NCBI RefSeq assembly: GCF_000730285.1
Contig: NZ_CP007174.1
Location: forward strand, 2,790,001-2,854,000
Length of the DNA stretch: 64,000 bases
DNA from: Candidatus Nitrososphaera evergladensis SR1
GTDB lineage: Archaea; Thermoproteota; Nitrososphaeria; Nitrososphaerales; Nitrososphaeraceae
Direction of reading: 5' to 3'
Each line of letters begins with the position of its first letter. The stretch's first letter is position 1. The translations under genes and the position numbers were made by a program. This document shows positions 42,388 to 52,948 of the stretch, in pieces. Below the pieces are notes generated by a model, which saw only the letters and a list, made by a program, of their open reading frames with translations, did not search any database and was not told the DNA's origin.

Positions 42388-43581
42388 CTAAACTTGTTTT
42401 CCAGTATACTTGGTTATGAAGGCTTTTCCCAAGAAGATACTTGTGCCTAACATTACTACCACCGCCATTAAGGCAGCCCCTGTTGCAAAATCTGGCATGG
42501 CGCTATCGATCTGCAGCATATAGATTCCTGATTCTCCTTGCAAGTCTTTATTGTTGGCGGCTAGTCCGAAAATCACGGATTTACCATCACCACCTGTAAT
42601 CGCTGCCCCTACCGCGTTAAAGCTTGAATTACTGTAAACGGGTGTATTTATTGTACCATCGATTGAAATCAGCCTAATTTCTGAGGCTGGCAGTGTTTTG
42701 GGCGAGTATGTGGTCACAATAAATTCGTTATTTGGACTCCACCGCGGGTCATGATACGCGGCTGGAAGATTCTCATTGTTGTTAGTTGAGTTACCTAGGA
42801 TTCTTGTTTTTCCTGTTTTGATATCGAGCACTTTCAGAAAGGAAGCATAGACATTTTCTTGACTAGAGGTGATAAAGGCTACCTTTGTACCATCCGAACT
42901 TACATCGATGTCTCCAACAGGTTCAGGGGAATTATAGACTTGTTTGGAGTTGGTGCCATTCTTTGAAGAAATCCAGATCGTATCTGAATTTGAAGACGCG
43001 TTGCCACCTGAGTAGAGAATAGTACCGTTTGGCACCCAATCTGCGGAGCGAACAGTAGGAATGTTGAGCGATACTTCTGCGAGAGTGTTTTTCTCTAAAT
43101 TGTACTCAAAAAGTCCCTGTTTTGTTTCATCGCTAATGCTACTTGCATACGTAGCGACGAACAGAATCTCGCTGCCATCAGGAGATATGCGAGGGTTAAA
43201 CATATTAGAAAAGGATGTCGTCAGCGAAAGCTCGATGAGCCTCGGATTCCCATAAGCAGATTCATTGCTACTTGAATTAGAAAGGGTTATCGCCCATAAT
43301 GAGCTCTTTTTTGCGGCGTCCCCACTATTCGACGCAAAAATGATTGTCTTGCTATCTGGACTGATGTCAAGAACGGTTGCAGCTTGCGTGGTGTTGCTAA
43401 TTTCAAAAGTAGTTACTTTTGTCAGCTTGGAACTATCGTGTAGATCCTTAGATGTGGCTGATGCGTTCCCATTTGAGGTCTCTGCCGCTTGAATAACCTT
43501 GATATCTGGCAGCGATATAACTATGAGGAGTATCATTATCGATAATGCCAAGACAACTTGAGTCCATCGCATATTTTGCAT
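42388..43581 (-). CDS. secreted TolB/WD40-type beta-propeller protein, C-terminally anchored
   Basis: I chose the ATG at 43581 because it follows a TATA-like AAAATACTAT near 43617, and the longer start overlaps that promoter. The 397-residue protein has a signal (VVLALSIMILLIVISLP). Several repeats of about 45 residues read like PD40/TolB blades (DISPDSKTIIFASN; RISPDGSEILFVATY; DVSSDGTKVAFITS; RWSPNNEFIVTTYS). A C-terminal helix (ALMAVVVMLGTSIFLGKAFI) anchors it. Surface scaffold or binding protein. Confidence 0.8.
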   Translation of the reverse strand: MQNMRWTQVVLALSIMILLIVISLPDIKVIQAAETSNGNASATSKDLHDSSKLTKVTTFEISNTTQAATVLDISPDSKTIIFASNSGDAAKKSSLWAITLSNSSSNESAYGNPRLIELSLTTSFSNMFNPRISPDGSEILFVATYASSISDETKQGLFEYNLEKNTLAEVSLNIPTVRSADWVPNGTILYSGGNASSNSDTIWISSKNGTNSKQVYNSPEPVGDIDVSSDGTKVAFITSSQENVYASFLKVLDIKTGKTRILGNSTNNNENLPAAYHDPRWSPNNEFIVTTYSPKTLPASEIRLISIDGTINTPVYSNSSFNAVGAAITGGDGKSVIFGLAANNKDLQGESGIYMLQIDSAMPDFATGAALMAVVVMLGTSIFLGKAFITKYTGKQV

Positions 43582-43740
43582 ACTAATGGAACCAAGTTGG
43601 CTTGACCTCAAATAGTATTTTACTCTTATGCAGAAGAACTTCAAACTTTGGCCGTATATCTTTAGGATGCATTACTGGAAACCAAAATCTTGACGACAAA
43701 TCCAAATGCAGATTTTATAAAAATCACGATTGACTTCATT

Positions 43741-43752
43741 ATCAAAAAAAGA
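43741..43752 (-). terminator. oligo-T terminator candidate (minus strand)
   Basis: The A-rich run at 43744-43752 gives T-rich RNA 17-28 bases after the stop of the gene at 43769-44962. Confidence 0.35.
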
Positions 43753-43768
43753 AAAGGAGGGGAGGAAG

Positions 43769-44962
43769 TTATGGGCAACCTGGGATGTAATTCGCCATGT
43801 TATAGTTGCTCCATGTGACCGTGCCACCGGTTACGAGACTTCCGGACATAACTGGCGGAGGAGTGGTGTGCGGGTAGGTATAGAAGGTGGTGCATTGCTG
43901 ATCATATTGCTGATCTGATGGCCAATGGTAGTAGTTGACGCCATCAGAATAATCAGAGTACGCTTGCAAGTCAGCTGAGAATCTAGCGTTCCAGCTAGTT
44001 GATGATGGAGGGTTCCAATTCTCCATCCACACTGATGTATTTGCGCTGCCTGCCTGTATAAGATACGACTTCATACCTGTTCTTGAAGGACTCATTGCAG
44101 TCACGCCAGTGTTAACATCAAACGCTATCATTCTCCATGATGTAGAGGGAGTGCTATAAGCGTGTATTCTGAAGGTATAGTAATGCCCCGGGGTGTACGT
44201 AAGGCCAATATTGGTTGGGACACATTGGGTGAGCGTGTCAGCATACACAACGCGAGCGCCACCAACAGATGGATAATCGAATCCTACCTGAGCAAAGTAG
44301 CCATTGTACACATTAGAAGGCAGACAGCTGTTGCCGCTTGCCTGATACTCATCTGCATTTAGTAGGAAGTCTACTTGTCCGTCCATGCTTGCAGCCGATG
44401 GGGTGTAGGTCGGAACGCCATTTTGTGTGCTCATGAACATTTCTACAGGATTGGTAGTACCCTTGTAATCATCAGATGAATAACTAGGGCTTGATGCAGC
44501 AGATAGTATTGATTCCGTTCCATCTTCATTTACTCTTGGTGCAAGTTTGGTTATTGCATATTGCTCAACATTCGTTATTTTGCCCGTATTCATATCGATT
44601 GTCACGTTGATTCCTGTCTCGTTTGCCACATTGATATGGACTATTGGATACCATTTGACCGGCGATTCGCGCGTGTTGCCGATGAACCCTATTCCGTCAA
44701 AGTTGTATGACTTTCCGCTCGCAGCTTGCTGTACTTCGTTATTTGCTAGTGCAATGGCTTCCGCCTTTGTTTCTTGCGCTGCTGTTAGAGTCGGAGGGTT
44801 TGCTATAATTTGTGGGTCGATATCGGTCCTTGGATCGATAGGCAGCGATGGCTTTGACTCAATCGCTGAGGCCTGGCGCAGAGGGAGGCTGCCAATTGTC
44901 CCCATGAAAAAAATGAAAGCTAGGCCGATGGCAAACAGTTTGGTCTTCGATGACGTTGCCAT
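43769..44962 (-). CDS. secreted protein with PepSY-like amino-terminal domain
   Basis: The 397-residue protein has a signal peptide (LFAIGLAFIFFMGTIGSLPL, cleavage near ASA). Residues about 60-135 read like PepSY (KAEAIALANNEVQQAASG; VNVTIDMNTGKITNVEQY style end). The larger C-terminal part is rich in Tyr, Trp, Ser and Pro (YTPGHYYTFRIHAYSTPSTS; ENWNPPSSTSWNARFSA) and looks like a beta-sandwich. No active-site motif recognised. Confidence 0.7.
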   Translation of the reverse strand: MATSSKTKLFAIGLAFIFFMGTIGSLPLRQASAIESKPSLPIDPRTDIDPQIIANPPTLTAAQETKAEAIALANNEVQQAASGKSYNFDGIGFIGNTRESPVKWYPIVHINVANETGINVTIDMNTGKITNVEQYAITKLAPRVNEDGTESILSAASSPSYSSDDYKGTTNPVEMFMSTQNGVPTYTPSAASMDGQVDFLLNADEYQASGNSCLPSNVYNGYFAQVGFDYPSVGGARVVYADTLTQCVPTNIGLTYTPGHYYTFRIHAYSTPSTSWRMIAFDVNTGVTAMSPSRTGMKSYLIQAGSANTSVWMENWNPPSSTSWNARFSADLQAYSDYSDGVNYYHWPSDQQYDQQCTTFYTYPHTTPPPVMSGSLVTGGTVTWSNYNMANYIPGCP

Positions 44963-45125
44963 AAATTTCTCAGATAAGATAATTCACTAAATAAATAGCG
45001 TAACTTAGTTTCATAATATTAATATTCGCCAACTGTAGTAATAAACGGGACAGAATAGACTAAGAGAAGAAAACCAAAAATCGTTGTATTTTCTTCGCCA
45101 CACAATTGGCATGATGGAAAACCGT

Positions 45126-45386
45126 CTACTGCAGGAAATACAACCTGAAATCAAGACCCTCCCTTAGAACTTTATGAGCCTGCCTTTGCTGCACTTTTTG
45201 CCGTACAGCACAGGGCCGCGCTTTTTCAACTCCAACCTGCAATTCGTGAAAAAGTGGTTTGACGTCGACTATATCGACTATGGTATAACTTGGCGACGAC
45301 GCCAGAAATGTGCAACAGAGCGGGCAGGCTAAAACGATAATGACAAGTGTCAGGTATCTTCCATCGTCGCCTCTGTTAAGCCTCAC
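45126..45386 (-). CDS. possible small protein
   Basis: The 86-residue frame has one hydrophobic segment (YLTLVIIVLACPLCCTFLA). The tail is charged. Coding composition is ambiguous, and no homologous motif is seen. Confidence 0.3.
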   Translation of the reverse strand: MRLNRGDDGRYLTLVIIVLACPLCCTFLASSPSYTIVDIVDVKPLFHELQVGVEKARPCAVRQKVQQRQAHKVLREGLDFRLYFLQ

Positions 45387-45669
45387 ACTTCATCGACTCA
45401 GGATATCTTCACTCTACTCCTCTGTCATTCGATTTTGGTCGGACGAGTCGCGCTTTAGCTTCAAGAATCCGACCTGACCTTGATAGGTTCACGTTCAAGA
45501 ATCTGCATATATGTGGTTGTAAAATGAACCGGATCTTCGATTGAGAACTATCTGATGACTGCCAAATTAGCTAACCTCGATCTCTATAATTTGACTAACC
45601 GCTATTTAACTACCGACAATGAGAACTGGAGCTACCTAGCCTTTAGATTTTCAGCAGCCTCAAACCAGA

Positions 45670-46194
45670 CTATCCAAACCAGTTTGCAGGTGTTCGCTCT
45701 ACCTTGAGAGTATAATAGCAGTATTCTTCAAAAGTAGCATCAGCCAAGTTTGCGTGAGAACATCTGTATTTGATATTGGTTTCTCTAACAGCAGCATCAT
45801 TGTTGCTGCTGTCTTTTCCACCCGCTGCTTTGAAGGATATCTTGCCGCTATCCCTTAGATATTCATACTCGTCAATTGACATACCTGTTGTATATCTCGT
45901 AGCAGATGGGATATCGCATAATACAAGCTGCCGTGCGGGGCAATCTTGAGTAGCGCGGTCATACTTGATCGTGACTTCTCTGATTGCCCGAGCTAGTACT
46001 GGGGTGTGGTCAACAGTCTTTTGAGATATTTCCATGAACGGCATCGTAGTCGAGATTTGATTGGGAGGAATCTGTCTTAGCGTAAGTTGTGCATAATTTA
46101 CGTAGAAGTAATAATACAGAAATAAAGCAGTCGTCGCTATCGCGGCAAGAGTTGCGGTAACTATTACCTTTCTTCGTGTTTTAACTAAATACAT
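45670..46194 (-). CDS. membrane-anchored unknown protein
   Basis: I chose the ATG at 46194, since the preceding 45 codons are a poor read-through. The 174-residue protein has one N-terminal helix (VIVTATLAAIATTALFLYYY) and an extracytoplasmic domain with cysteines (CPARQLVLCDIP; YRCSHANLADATFEEYCYY) that could form disulfides. Unknown family. Confidence 0.55.
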   Translation of the reverse strand: MYLVKTRRKVIVTATLAAIATTALFLYYYFYVNYAQLTLRQIPPNQISTTMPFMEISQKTVDHTPVLARAIREVTIKYDRATQDCPARQLVLCDIPSATRYTTGMSIDEYEYLRDSGKISFKAAGGKDSSNNDAAVRETNIKYRCSHANLADATFEEYCYYTLKVERTPANWFG

Positions 46195-46332
46195 GTCTTT
46201 TAATATGAAGAAAGAAAGAAAAAAATATTCTGGTGTTTTTCTCCTATGGTTGCGGTGCTGCTGGGCATATTGGGAACGCATGATGGAAGAATATGTCATG
46301 CACGCTTGAGGCATGGGTATCTGAGTCAATTA

Positions 46333-46605
46333 TTACGTTGGTTCCATAGTCGTGCCCATAAGTCCCTGACTGTATGGTCGTGCCTCCGCCGGGAAGGATT
46401 TTGAATTAAGTGCACCAGTTGCGTGTGTGAACGATACGACCCATGACTGAGTTGATACGTCATACGATATCCTCAGTCTCATTTGATTCGATGCTGAGTC
46501 ACAAGGCGAGCCCACAGTGTACTGCTGTTGGGTTATGAAGCCTGTAGAGGTTGTCTTTCTTGCGTAGAAGCTCCATCCTGTAGAAGACAACATGCCATGA
46601 CTCAC
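46333..46605 (-). pseudogene. fragment of a secreted protein
   Basis: The 90-residue frame starts with MSHG but has no signal. It reads as the inner part of a beta-sandwich (QMRLRISYDVSTQSWVVSFT). It lies between a membrane protein gene and the giant surface gene and may be the remains of a larger gene. Confidence 0.3.
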
Positions 46606-46771
46606 GGAAAATCGTGCGGTTAATCAACTGCTAAGAGACCTTTTCGTGTTCACGGTTATAGTTGTACGTATGTGGGCTAGAAAGATGTCAGAGTTGAAAA
46701 ATTGCAGATATTACAATTTTTCCGTCCTATAAATAAGTCATTTATACAAATTATGTAAACTCAGGTCCAAT

Positions 46772-49700
46772 TCAAGGCCATCTTCTGCCAAAGAGCGAGA
46801 AATTGCCAGTTTTTGTAATAATAATGCTTATAGCTATAGAGATAGCCGCAATAATGCCGGCAATGTTGTTGAGACCAAACTCCGGCACTGGGGCATCATA
46901 ATTCACCGTAAAATTGCGCGTCTTGGATGCGATAGAGTTGTCAGGCGTTCCATCTGCAAATGTTGCGGTCGCCGTCCATTGCCCGGTCTCAGTTGGATAA
47001 AATGGCTGTGACACTAAAGTATCATCATTCATTGTCGGAGAAGCAGATTCTGTTTTCCTTATTTTGCCGTCTGGTCCGCTCCAGTGGATGATGATTGTCT
47101 TTGATGCCAAGTTATCATTTGTCTTGGCGATTGCGATCAAAGGTTGGCCAAGAGTTACGGAGACAGCTGCAGAGGTTGTGTCAGCATTCTCGATATTTGT
47201 GAGAGAATTTGTGATCAAGGAATGGCCGTTGCTCGTCAGCTGCAAGTCGTAAGATGTTTTGCCTATTGCGACTACCTTATCATCATAGTCGCCATCCATC
47301 GGCACCGAGGCATAGCTTACAATGCTTCTGTGAGTTACATGCAAAGAATACGTGCTCCCTTCAACAAGGGGTTGGGAAGGCACAAAGTCGATTTCGCGGG
47401 TCAGCAATTTGCCATCAGGGGCATTGACCGTGCTAACAGGGATTGTAATCCCATTCAGCCCTGCGACGGTTATTGTCGTATTTTCCACATTGTTTGCCAA
47501 TATATATTTGTCAAACTGCACTCTTATCGACGAGGAATTTGTATTCTTGCTGGTACCTCCATCCACATGAGCCAAGGCAGAGACTGCGATAACCGATGGT
47601 GCAGCAAGTGATACCATTCCTATATTAACATCGTATCTAGGTGGAGGCTCATGAATTATTTCACTTGATGCCTGCTGGTATCCGGGTTTTTGATAGGTTA
47701 TCTTCCAATCGCCTTCTGGGACATCCCATGCATAGTGCCCATCCGAATCAACAGTTTCAGGGTTTATTTGACCGAATTCTTGGGCATCCCACACATGCCA
47801 TTGCTTGGTTTTCGGATCCTGCTCAAGAATTGTGGCTGTGACGTTTTGTAACCTATTTGAGGGGACTGCTTCGTAAACAAAGCCGCTGGGATCAAACAAG
47901 TAGGTGGGATCGACTTCGTCGCAGATCGCCCAGCAGATACCAGCAGCAAGAACAGCGCCAATGCCAAATGCCGTTCCAAGTGCGCCAAGAAAAGAAATAG
48001 TGGAGTAAGCAGCCAGTAGACCAGCCATCCCAAGCTGAGCTCCAACAATAGTGCCGATTACTCCCGCAAGGGCACCACGTGTTATTCCGTTAGGATGTGC
48101 AACTATTTGTCCTTGAAGTATTGCTGTTCCTAGGTAATTTACTGACTGTAAATTCCCGACAGATTTCGCTTGCATACCCGAATCCTCCGGGGCAAGGGCA
48201 AAGTCTACCAGTGTTCCATGCAATTCTTCATCAACAGATACATCAAGAAAGTCGGTTTTTGTCGAGCCGCTCTCTTCGGAAGAGAAGGCGCCGTCAGGTA
48301 CAAAGACTTCACCCTTAATTGCCAGACCCCCGTTAACATCTGTCTGGACTATGGAAATTGGGAAGATTGGATGCTGCGTGGATATTGCTTCTTTGATTTC
48401 TGCAATTGTTGGAGTATGCTTGACATTCTTGGTGGCATGAGATGCAAATTTGTAGACGGTGCCATCTTCTAGGGATACTCTGCCTGAAAAGTCAGTTTCG
48501 TTGTTATCCTGGATCGTGAGCTTTCCAGGCGAAGGCCCAGCCGGGGGTGGAATCTGAATAGGAAGCGTCGGGATCCGTACCTTTGAGATGTTGTCTGGCG
48601 GTACGAGCTTGTATACCACATCAACATTTCCAAGCGACTTGTTGTCCGAAGGAACGATTGTCGCCCGGTAAACTCCATCGCTGCCCAGGGTAGCATTTCC
48701 CATGCCTCCACCCGTACCGTCAAGAAAAACCTTTACGTCACTAACTCGCTCGGGATGGTCAAAGCGAAGTTCAAAATTATAGGGATACTGCCAGACTGAA
48801 AGATATGGAAAGCGTGCAACGCCCAGCTCTGGATTTACGCATACGCGGTTGTTCAAGTCTTGCTGCATGCATACCTCGATTAGTTTTGGAGATGTGCTAT
48901 CAAATATTACAGTAGCATCGCGTGAATGCAGAATTTTTGATGAAGAATTGATGATGATGCCATTAGCATGTAAAACGTGCACGGCAGGGTCACCGCTATC
49001 GGGCAGCGTAACATTCATCCTCCAGAATCCGCCCTGTGAAACATCGGTTTGACCAAGCAAAGTATTTCCATCGTACAGTTCTATTTTGCCTCCAGCGGGA
49101 CCTTGGCCTGATACCATTGTACCTCGTTGGGTCAGCTGGTGGGGAATATCAATACTGAGTTGGGGCACCGGTATGTGTAAGGAACCTATCACTTCCTGTC
49201 GTTTCTGAATCCCGCCGTCGGATTCCAACGAGTCATATTGCAGGAAGGCACTAATGTTAAGCCCATCCTTGTCAAAGTCATCATTCAGCCTGATCTTGTA
49301 CGTGGCAGTGCCAGCTAATGAGGTGCCATTTACAACACCATCAAGTGGAATTTGGTAGAATGCTCCTCCGTCATAATTTGCGGCAGCTTGTTTTCCATTC
49401 AACACAATGCTCTTGTCTACCAATGTTGTGTTAGCAGGAACTTCTAATAGCAGAACAGGAGTATTTTTCATTCCTTGTGTGATTATGCTGTTGAATGAAA
49501 CATGCAACGTAATTGTATTTCCAGGCGCTGCTGTTGCAGGGGTGCTGGCAATGGCATTTCCTTCATTTCGCACAACGCTTCTTTCGCGGAGTAGCTTTAC
49601 ATCGCCAACAAGTGCGCTCTTGTCATTGTCAACCATCGTCGTGATTTGGGCAAAATGGTTGCTGGGATTTATACTACCATGCGAGCTCACATCGGTATCG

Positions 49701-51808
49701 TTATACGTGCTGTATATGTCCAACTGGTACAGGCCCGCCTTAGGGACAGATACATCAATTATCTGAGAGTTGTTCCAAAAGCTAGAAATCCACTCCCGGC
49801 GGCCGTCATTATTCAATGAATAAAGGTACGCGTTCCAGCTGGAAACAGGATCGGCTGTAACAGCATCAATTACTCGCCCCTCTATCCGCCCACCCTCTTG
49901 CAAATAGAAACTGGCAGCTATGCTCTGAGTATCGTTCAGCACCATACTTCTACAGCTTTCTGGCAGGCGGAACGTAGCATATGGGCGAACACATTCTTCT
50001 ATCTTATCCCCCAGAACTCCGCGAAAAGAAATTAGCCCGTCAGATCTAGGATAATGATGATTACCAAATTCATCTGTCAGTTCCGCCGTAAAAAAGTTCT
50101 CCGATGAAGGATTTACGGGTCCTACCCACCCTGATCCAACGTACTTTGAGTAGACGTTCGTAGTAACGTTATGGATGGGCATGAGCTCTGCGGTTAGATC
50201 CACCTTGACAGGGCTGTCTGCTTTATTCAAATCTAGACTCTTGTCATTGACAATGTAACTTGCATTGGAGCCCTTGATTGTAACGAGTCCTTGCAGCAGC
50301 GTGAAATTATAATGACCTGCATTATCAGTCGTAGAGGAGTAGAACCAATTCCTGCTGTCAACTTTTTCTGATGCCGTTATGGTCATCCCATCAATGGGTC
50401 TGCCGCCAACGTCTGTGACCGTACCAGCTACAGACTCTCTTTTCAGGGCATCGAGATGGATTATTTGGTTATTCCGACCTCGAGTTAGCGTGATAATTGT
50501 CTCATTCCTATTTGGGGCATGATAGAGGATGCTTCCCATTTCGATGCTGGCATTTACCTTATGAGCAGGGATCCAAGAGATCGATACGCTGCCATTTTCG
50601 TCCACCTTCTTTGTATCTATGTACTGACCCGTAGTAGCATCATTAAATGAAATAGATGGGCCCTTTATGCTGTTTCCATTTTCATCTTGCAATCGCACAG
50701 TAAGATTTGCCACAGGATTTGCATAGCCAAAGTCGATGTTTTGGATTGGCCCAGTCAAGCTGCCAAGATTACCAAATTCATAAATTCCACTGGCAATTGT
50801 CCGCGTAGTGTTATCAATCTGTACATCATTTACCGGCTGCGTCCTAGTCATGCCTTCCGGTTCGCTGGATGATTCAGAAACCAATTCTGCAGTTGGTGAG
50901 AGAAAAGCCTGGTACGTTCCATCGCTAAGGGTTTGAATGCGATATTCTGTAAATGGATGCAGGTAACTAATGTTAATACCGACGTCAGAAATGCCGGGTT
51001 CTCCAGAATCCCTTTTGCCATTACCATTCAGGTCCTCATACACCATACCCGTAACTAGAATCGCAGAGTCCTTAATAGAAGCAAATCCAAAATCGATATT
51101 TTTTCCGCTTATCTGCTGAACGTCATTGTAAAGGAAACTGCTTGTCAGGGTGCTGCTGTTGTTGTTATTATTATCCCAAGACGGGTTATGCACATCTCCC
51201 CCTTCAGTTTCAAAGTAGCCTTCAGGTACTGCCGTTTGAATACCAATCAAGGTAGAGGTGCTTGGAAGGAACGTCCGATATGAGCCGTCCTCACCCGTTT
51301 TCAGAGTTTCACCGTGTTCTTGAGAGCTAGTCCCATTAGGCCGATACGATACTTGTATTGAAGCTCCGGATATTCCCGAGTCGTCAAGATCTCTCTTTCC
51401 ATTGGCATTCTTGTCATTGTACAACGTCCCAGAAAGCAGGACGGTCGGGTTGCCGCTTTGAATGCCACCACTGCCTGCGTCCGCAGTATCTTCAGTGCTT
51501 GAAGTTGATGTAGTAGAGTTATTGCTTCTGCTATCTGCATACGCGACTCCAAGCGGAATTGACAAACTAATGGATGATTGTTGTTCTGCGGAGTTGTTGT
51601 TATTGCTACTTGATTGCATGGCATGCAAGGATAAAGATTGAAAGATATTTGCGGCATTAATGCTTTGTAAAGATTCAAGATGCGAAATGCTCTTGCTGAT
51701 AAGAAGAGGGTTTGCATACATGATGGAAAACAAGAGTAAAGTACTTAGGATTATTGCGGATACAGACATGGCGACATTTTCATCCCGTAGATAGGGTATT
51801 TCTCCCAC
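46772..51808 (-). CDS. giant surface protein with SdrD/Cna-B-type repeats and PEFG-CTERM tail
   Basis: The 1,678-residue protein has an N-terminal signal or anchor (VAMSVSAIILSTLLLFSIMY). SdrD-type B repeats lie near 130 (LYNDKNANGKRDLDDSG) and 255 (VYEDLNGNGKRDSGEPG), both with Ca-binding-like DxNxNGxxD. Carboxypeptidase-regulatory domains (about 450-520), Ig-like and hydrophobic parts (about 1310-1345) follow. The C-terminus ends PVPEFGLNNIAGIIAAISIA then RRWP, a PEFG-CTERM sorting signal known in Thaumarchaeota, expected to be processed by an archaeosortase. It is probably an adhesin or cell-wall component. Confidence 0.85.
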   Translation of the reverse strand: MGEIPYLRDENVAMSVSAIILSTLLLFSIMYANPLLISKSISHLESLQSINAANIFQSLSLHAMQSSSNNNNSAEQQSSISLSIPLGVAYADSRSNNSTTSTSSTEDTADAGSGGIQSGNPTVLLSGTLYNDKNANGKRDLDDSGISGASIQVSYRPNGTSSQEHGETLKTGEDGSYRTFLPSTSTLIGIQTAVPEGYFETEGGDVHNPSWDNNNNNSSTLTSSFLYNDVQQISGKNIDFGFASIKDSAILVTGMVYEDLNGNGKRDSGEPGISDVGINISYLHPFTEYRIQTLSDGTYQAFLSPTAELVSESSSEPEGMTRTQPVNDVQIDNTTRTIASGIYEFGNLGSLTGPIQNIDFGYANPVANLTVRLQDENGNSIKGPSISFNDATTGQYIDTKKVDENGSVSISWIPAHKVNASIEMGSILYHAPNRNETIITLTRGRNNQIIHLDALKRESVAGTVTDVGGRPIDGMTITASEKVDSRNWFYSSTTDNAGHYNFTLLQGLVTIKGSNASYIVNDKSLDLNKADSPVKVDLTAELMPIHNVTTNVYSKYVGSGWVGPVNPSSENFFTAELTDEFGNHHYPRSDGLISFRGVLGDKIEECVRPYATFRLPESCRSMVLNDTQSIAASFYLQEGGRIEGRVIDAVTADPVSSWNAYLYSLNNDGRREWISSFWNNSQIIDVSVPKAGLYQLDIYSTYNDTDVSSHGSINPSNHFAQITTMVDNDKSALVGDVKLLRERSVVRNEGNAIASTPATAAPGNTITLHVSFNSIITQGMKNTPVLLLEVPANTTLVDKSIVLNGKQAAANYDGGAFYQIPLDGVVNGTSLAGTATYKIRLNDDFDKDGLNISAFLQYDSLESDGGIQKRQEVIGSLHIPVPQLSIDIPHQLTQRGTMVSGQGPAGGKIELYDGNTLLGQTDVSQGGFWRMNVTLPDSGDPAVHVLHANGIIINSSSKILHSRDATVIFDSTSPKLIEVCMQQDLNNRVCVNPELGVARFPYLSVWQYPYNFELRFDHPERVSDVKVFLDGTGGGMGNATLGSDGVYRATIVPSDNKSLGNVDVVYKLVPPDNISKVRIPTLPIQIPPPAGPSPGKLTIQDNNETDFSGRVSLEDGTVYKFASHATKNVKHTPTIAEIKEAISTQHPIFPISIVQTDVNGGLAIKGEVFVPDGAFSSEESGSTKTDFLDVSVDEELHGTLVDFALAPEDSGMQAKSVGNLQSVNYLGTAILQGQIVAHPNGITRGALAGVIGTIVGAQLGMAGLLAAYSTISFLGALGTAFGIGAVLAAGICWAICDEVDPTYLFDPSGFVYEAVPSNRLQNVTATILEQDPKTKQWHVWDAQEFGQINPETVDSDGHYAWDVPEGDWKITYQKPGYQQASSEIIHEPPPRYDVNIGMVSLAAPSVIAVSALAHVDGGTSKNTNSSSIRVQFDKYILANNVENTTITVAGLNGITIPVSTVNAPDGKLLTREIDFVPSQPLVEGSTYSLHVTHRSIVSYASVPMDGDYDDKVVAIGKTSYDLQLTSNGHSLITNSLTNIENADTTSAAVSVTLGQPLIAIAKTNDNLASKTIIIHWSGPDGKIRKTESASPTMNDDTLVSQPFYPTETGQWTATATFADGTPDNSIASKTRNFTVNYDAPVPEFGLNNIAGIIAAISIAISIIITKTGNFSLFGRRWP

Positions 51809-51963
51809 ACAATTCTGTCAAAATGGGCCTAGCGTTATAAACCTTATTCGAAAAATACCTTAACAAAACAACATAGCATGGTTTGTGCATTGTTTTGAGA
51901 CAGCAGAGTATGCAATGCAGCATTTAGAAAAAATCTCCTGAACAACCCTGCGACGAATCTGCC

Positions 51964-52663
51964 TCATCCTTTAATCAAACCTGATCTGCATGGCAAGAAG
52001 AACGCTATGAATCCAATTGTGGCGGCAGTGGTAACACCGAGCATTGTCCCAGATGAGAATTCCGGCGTTGAAGGCGGGCCGATCGTGTCTGGAATTTTCA
52101 AAGTTTCTATAGATCTGTTAAATTCAGTCAGATGCTTGTCGTAATAAACCGGCGCCGACGACATGTACAAAAATACGATTGTATGCTTGTCAGTCTGTAA
52201 ACCAATTGTCTTTTGCTTAAAAGACAAAGACACCTGATCATTGTTTTTGCATTCCCAGTCCGTTACCGCTGCGCTCATGCCGTTTATCTTGGGATAATCT
52301 GTTACAGGGTTACATTTTGCACCGGATAAAAGACCGACTATGGGAGGGATGCCAATTCCCACAGATCACCCTTCATCTGACAGGGCTTCTGTCTTTGAAA
52401 TGCTCAAGGTAATGGGTGTCCTGTCGTCCTGCACGGCCGAATTTTCTACCGGCATCATGAACACCACCGTCCCATTCTCGGTTCTTGATTGAATGCCGCT
52501 CCAGCCGTCTGGAAACGTTATCGTCAAGCCAGAATAGGATCATGAAACTTGCCTTTGATATTTCCAGATTTGCTTCTCTCGGCCCAATCTCAACATGCTT
52601 GTTTATGACGATGATCTTGATTTTGTCAGGATGTCCTAAAGCATCAATGACACGGTTTGCCAT
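51964..52663 (-). pseudogene. frameshifted secreted protein with PEF-type C-terminal anchor
   Basis: Two frames together look like one gene. The upstream part, read in the frame that gives TITFPDGWSGIQSRTENGTV and ends at GLTI-like codons near 52370, stops at TGA. The next frame continues with GIGIPPIVGLLSGAKC and ends in TPEFSSGTMLGVTTAATIGF, a PEF-type tail with membrane helix. The N-terminal frame at 52373-52663 reads through the same DNA differently. At least one frameshift breaks the gene. It is a distant partner of the PEFG protein downstream. Confidence 0.5.
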
Positions 52664-52750
52664 AATACCTTGATGCGGTCTTGCAGGATTATATCCATAT
52701 CGCGTTTTAAGAGTGGCCTCTCCATATCACGAACCAATTTTTTCATGTAT

Positions 52751-52948
52751 ATGAAAGTGAAAGAAACTACTGCACAGAATTATTGCTTTGGTATAGCTAT
52801 GGTCCTAATTGCCTTAGCCATTATCTTCGTATCACTTTCTGCAAGCTCTCATTATGAACTCGCAACCGTAGTCGCTTACCTTACTATTCCCACAGCTATA
52901 GTTCTTGGAGCAGTTGGGATGGTCATCAAATACAATCAGTCAAGATGA
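52751..52948 (+). CDS. small two-helix membrane protein
   Basis: From the ATG at 52751 the 65-residue protein has two helices (IAMVLIALAIIFVSLSA; VVAYLTIPTAIVLGAVGMVI). It overlaps the next gene by ATGA. Function unknown. Confidence 0.55.
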   Translation: MKVKETTAQNYCFGIAMVLIALAIIFVSLSASSHYELATVVAYLTIPTAIVLGAVGMVIKYNQSR

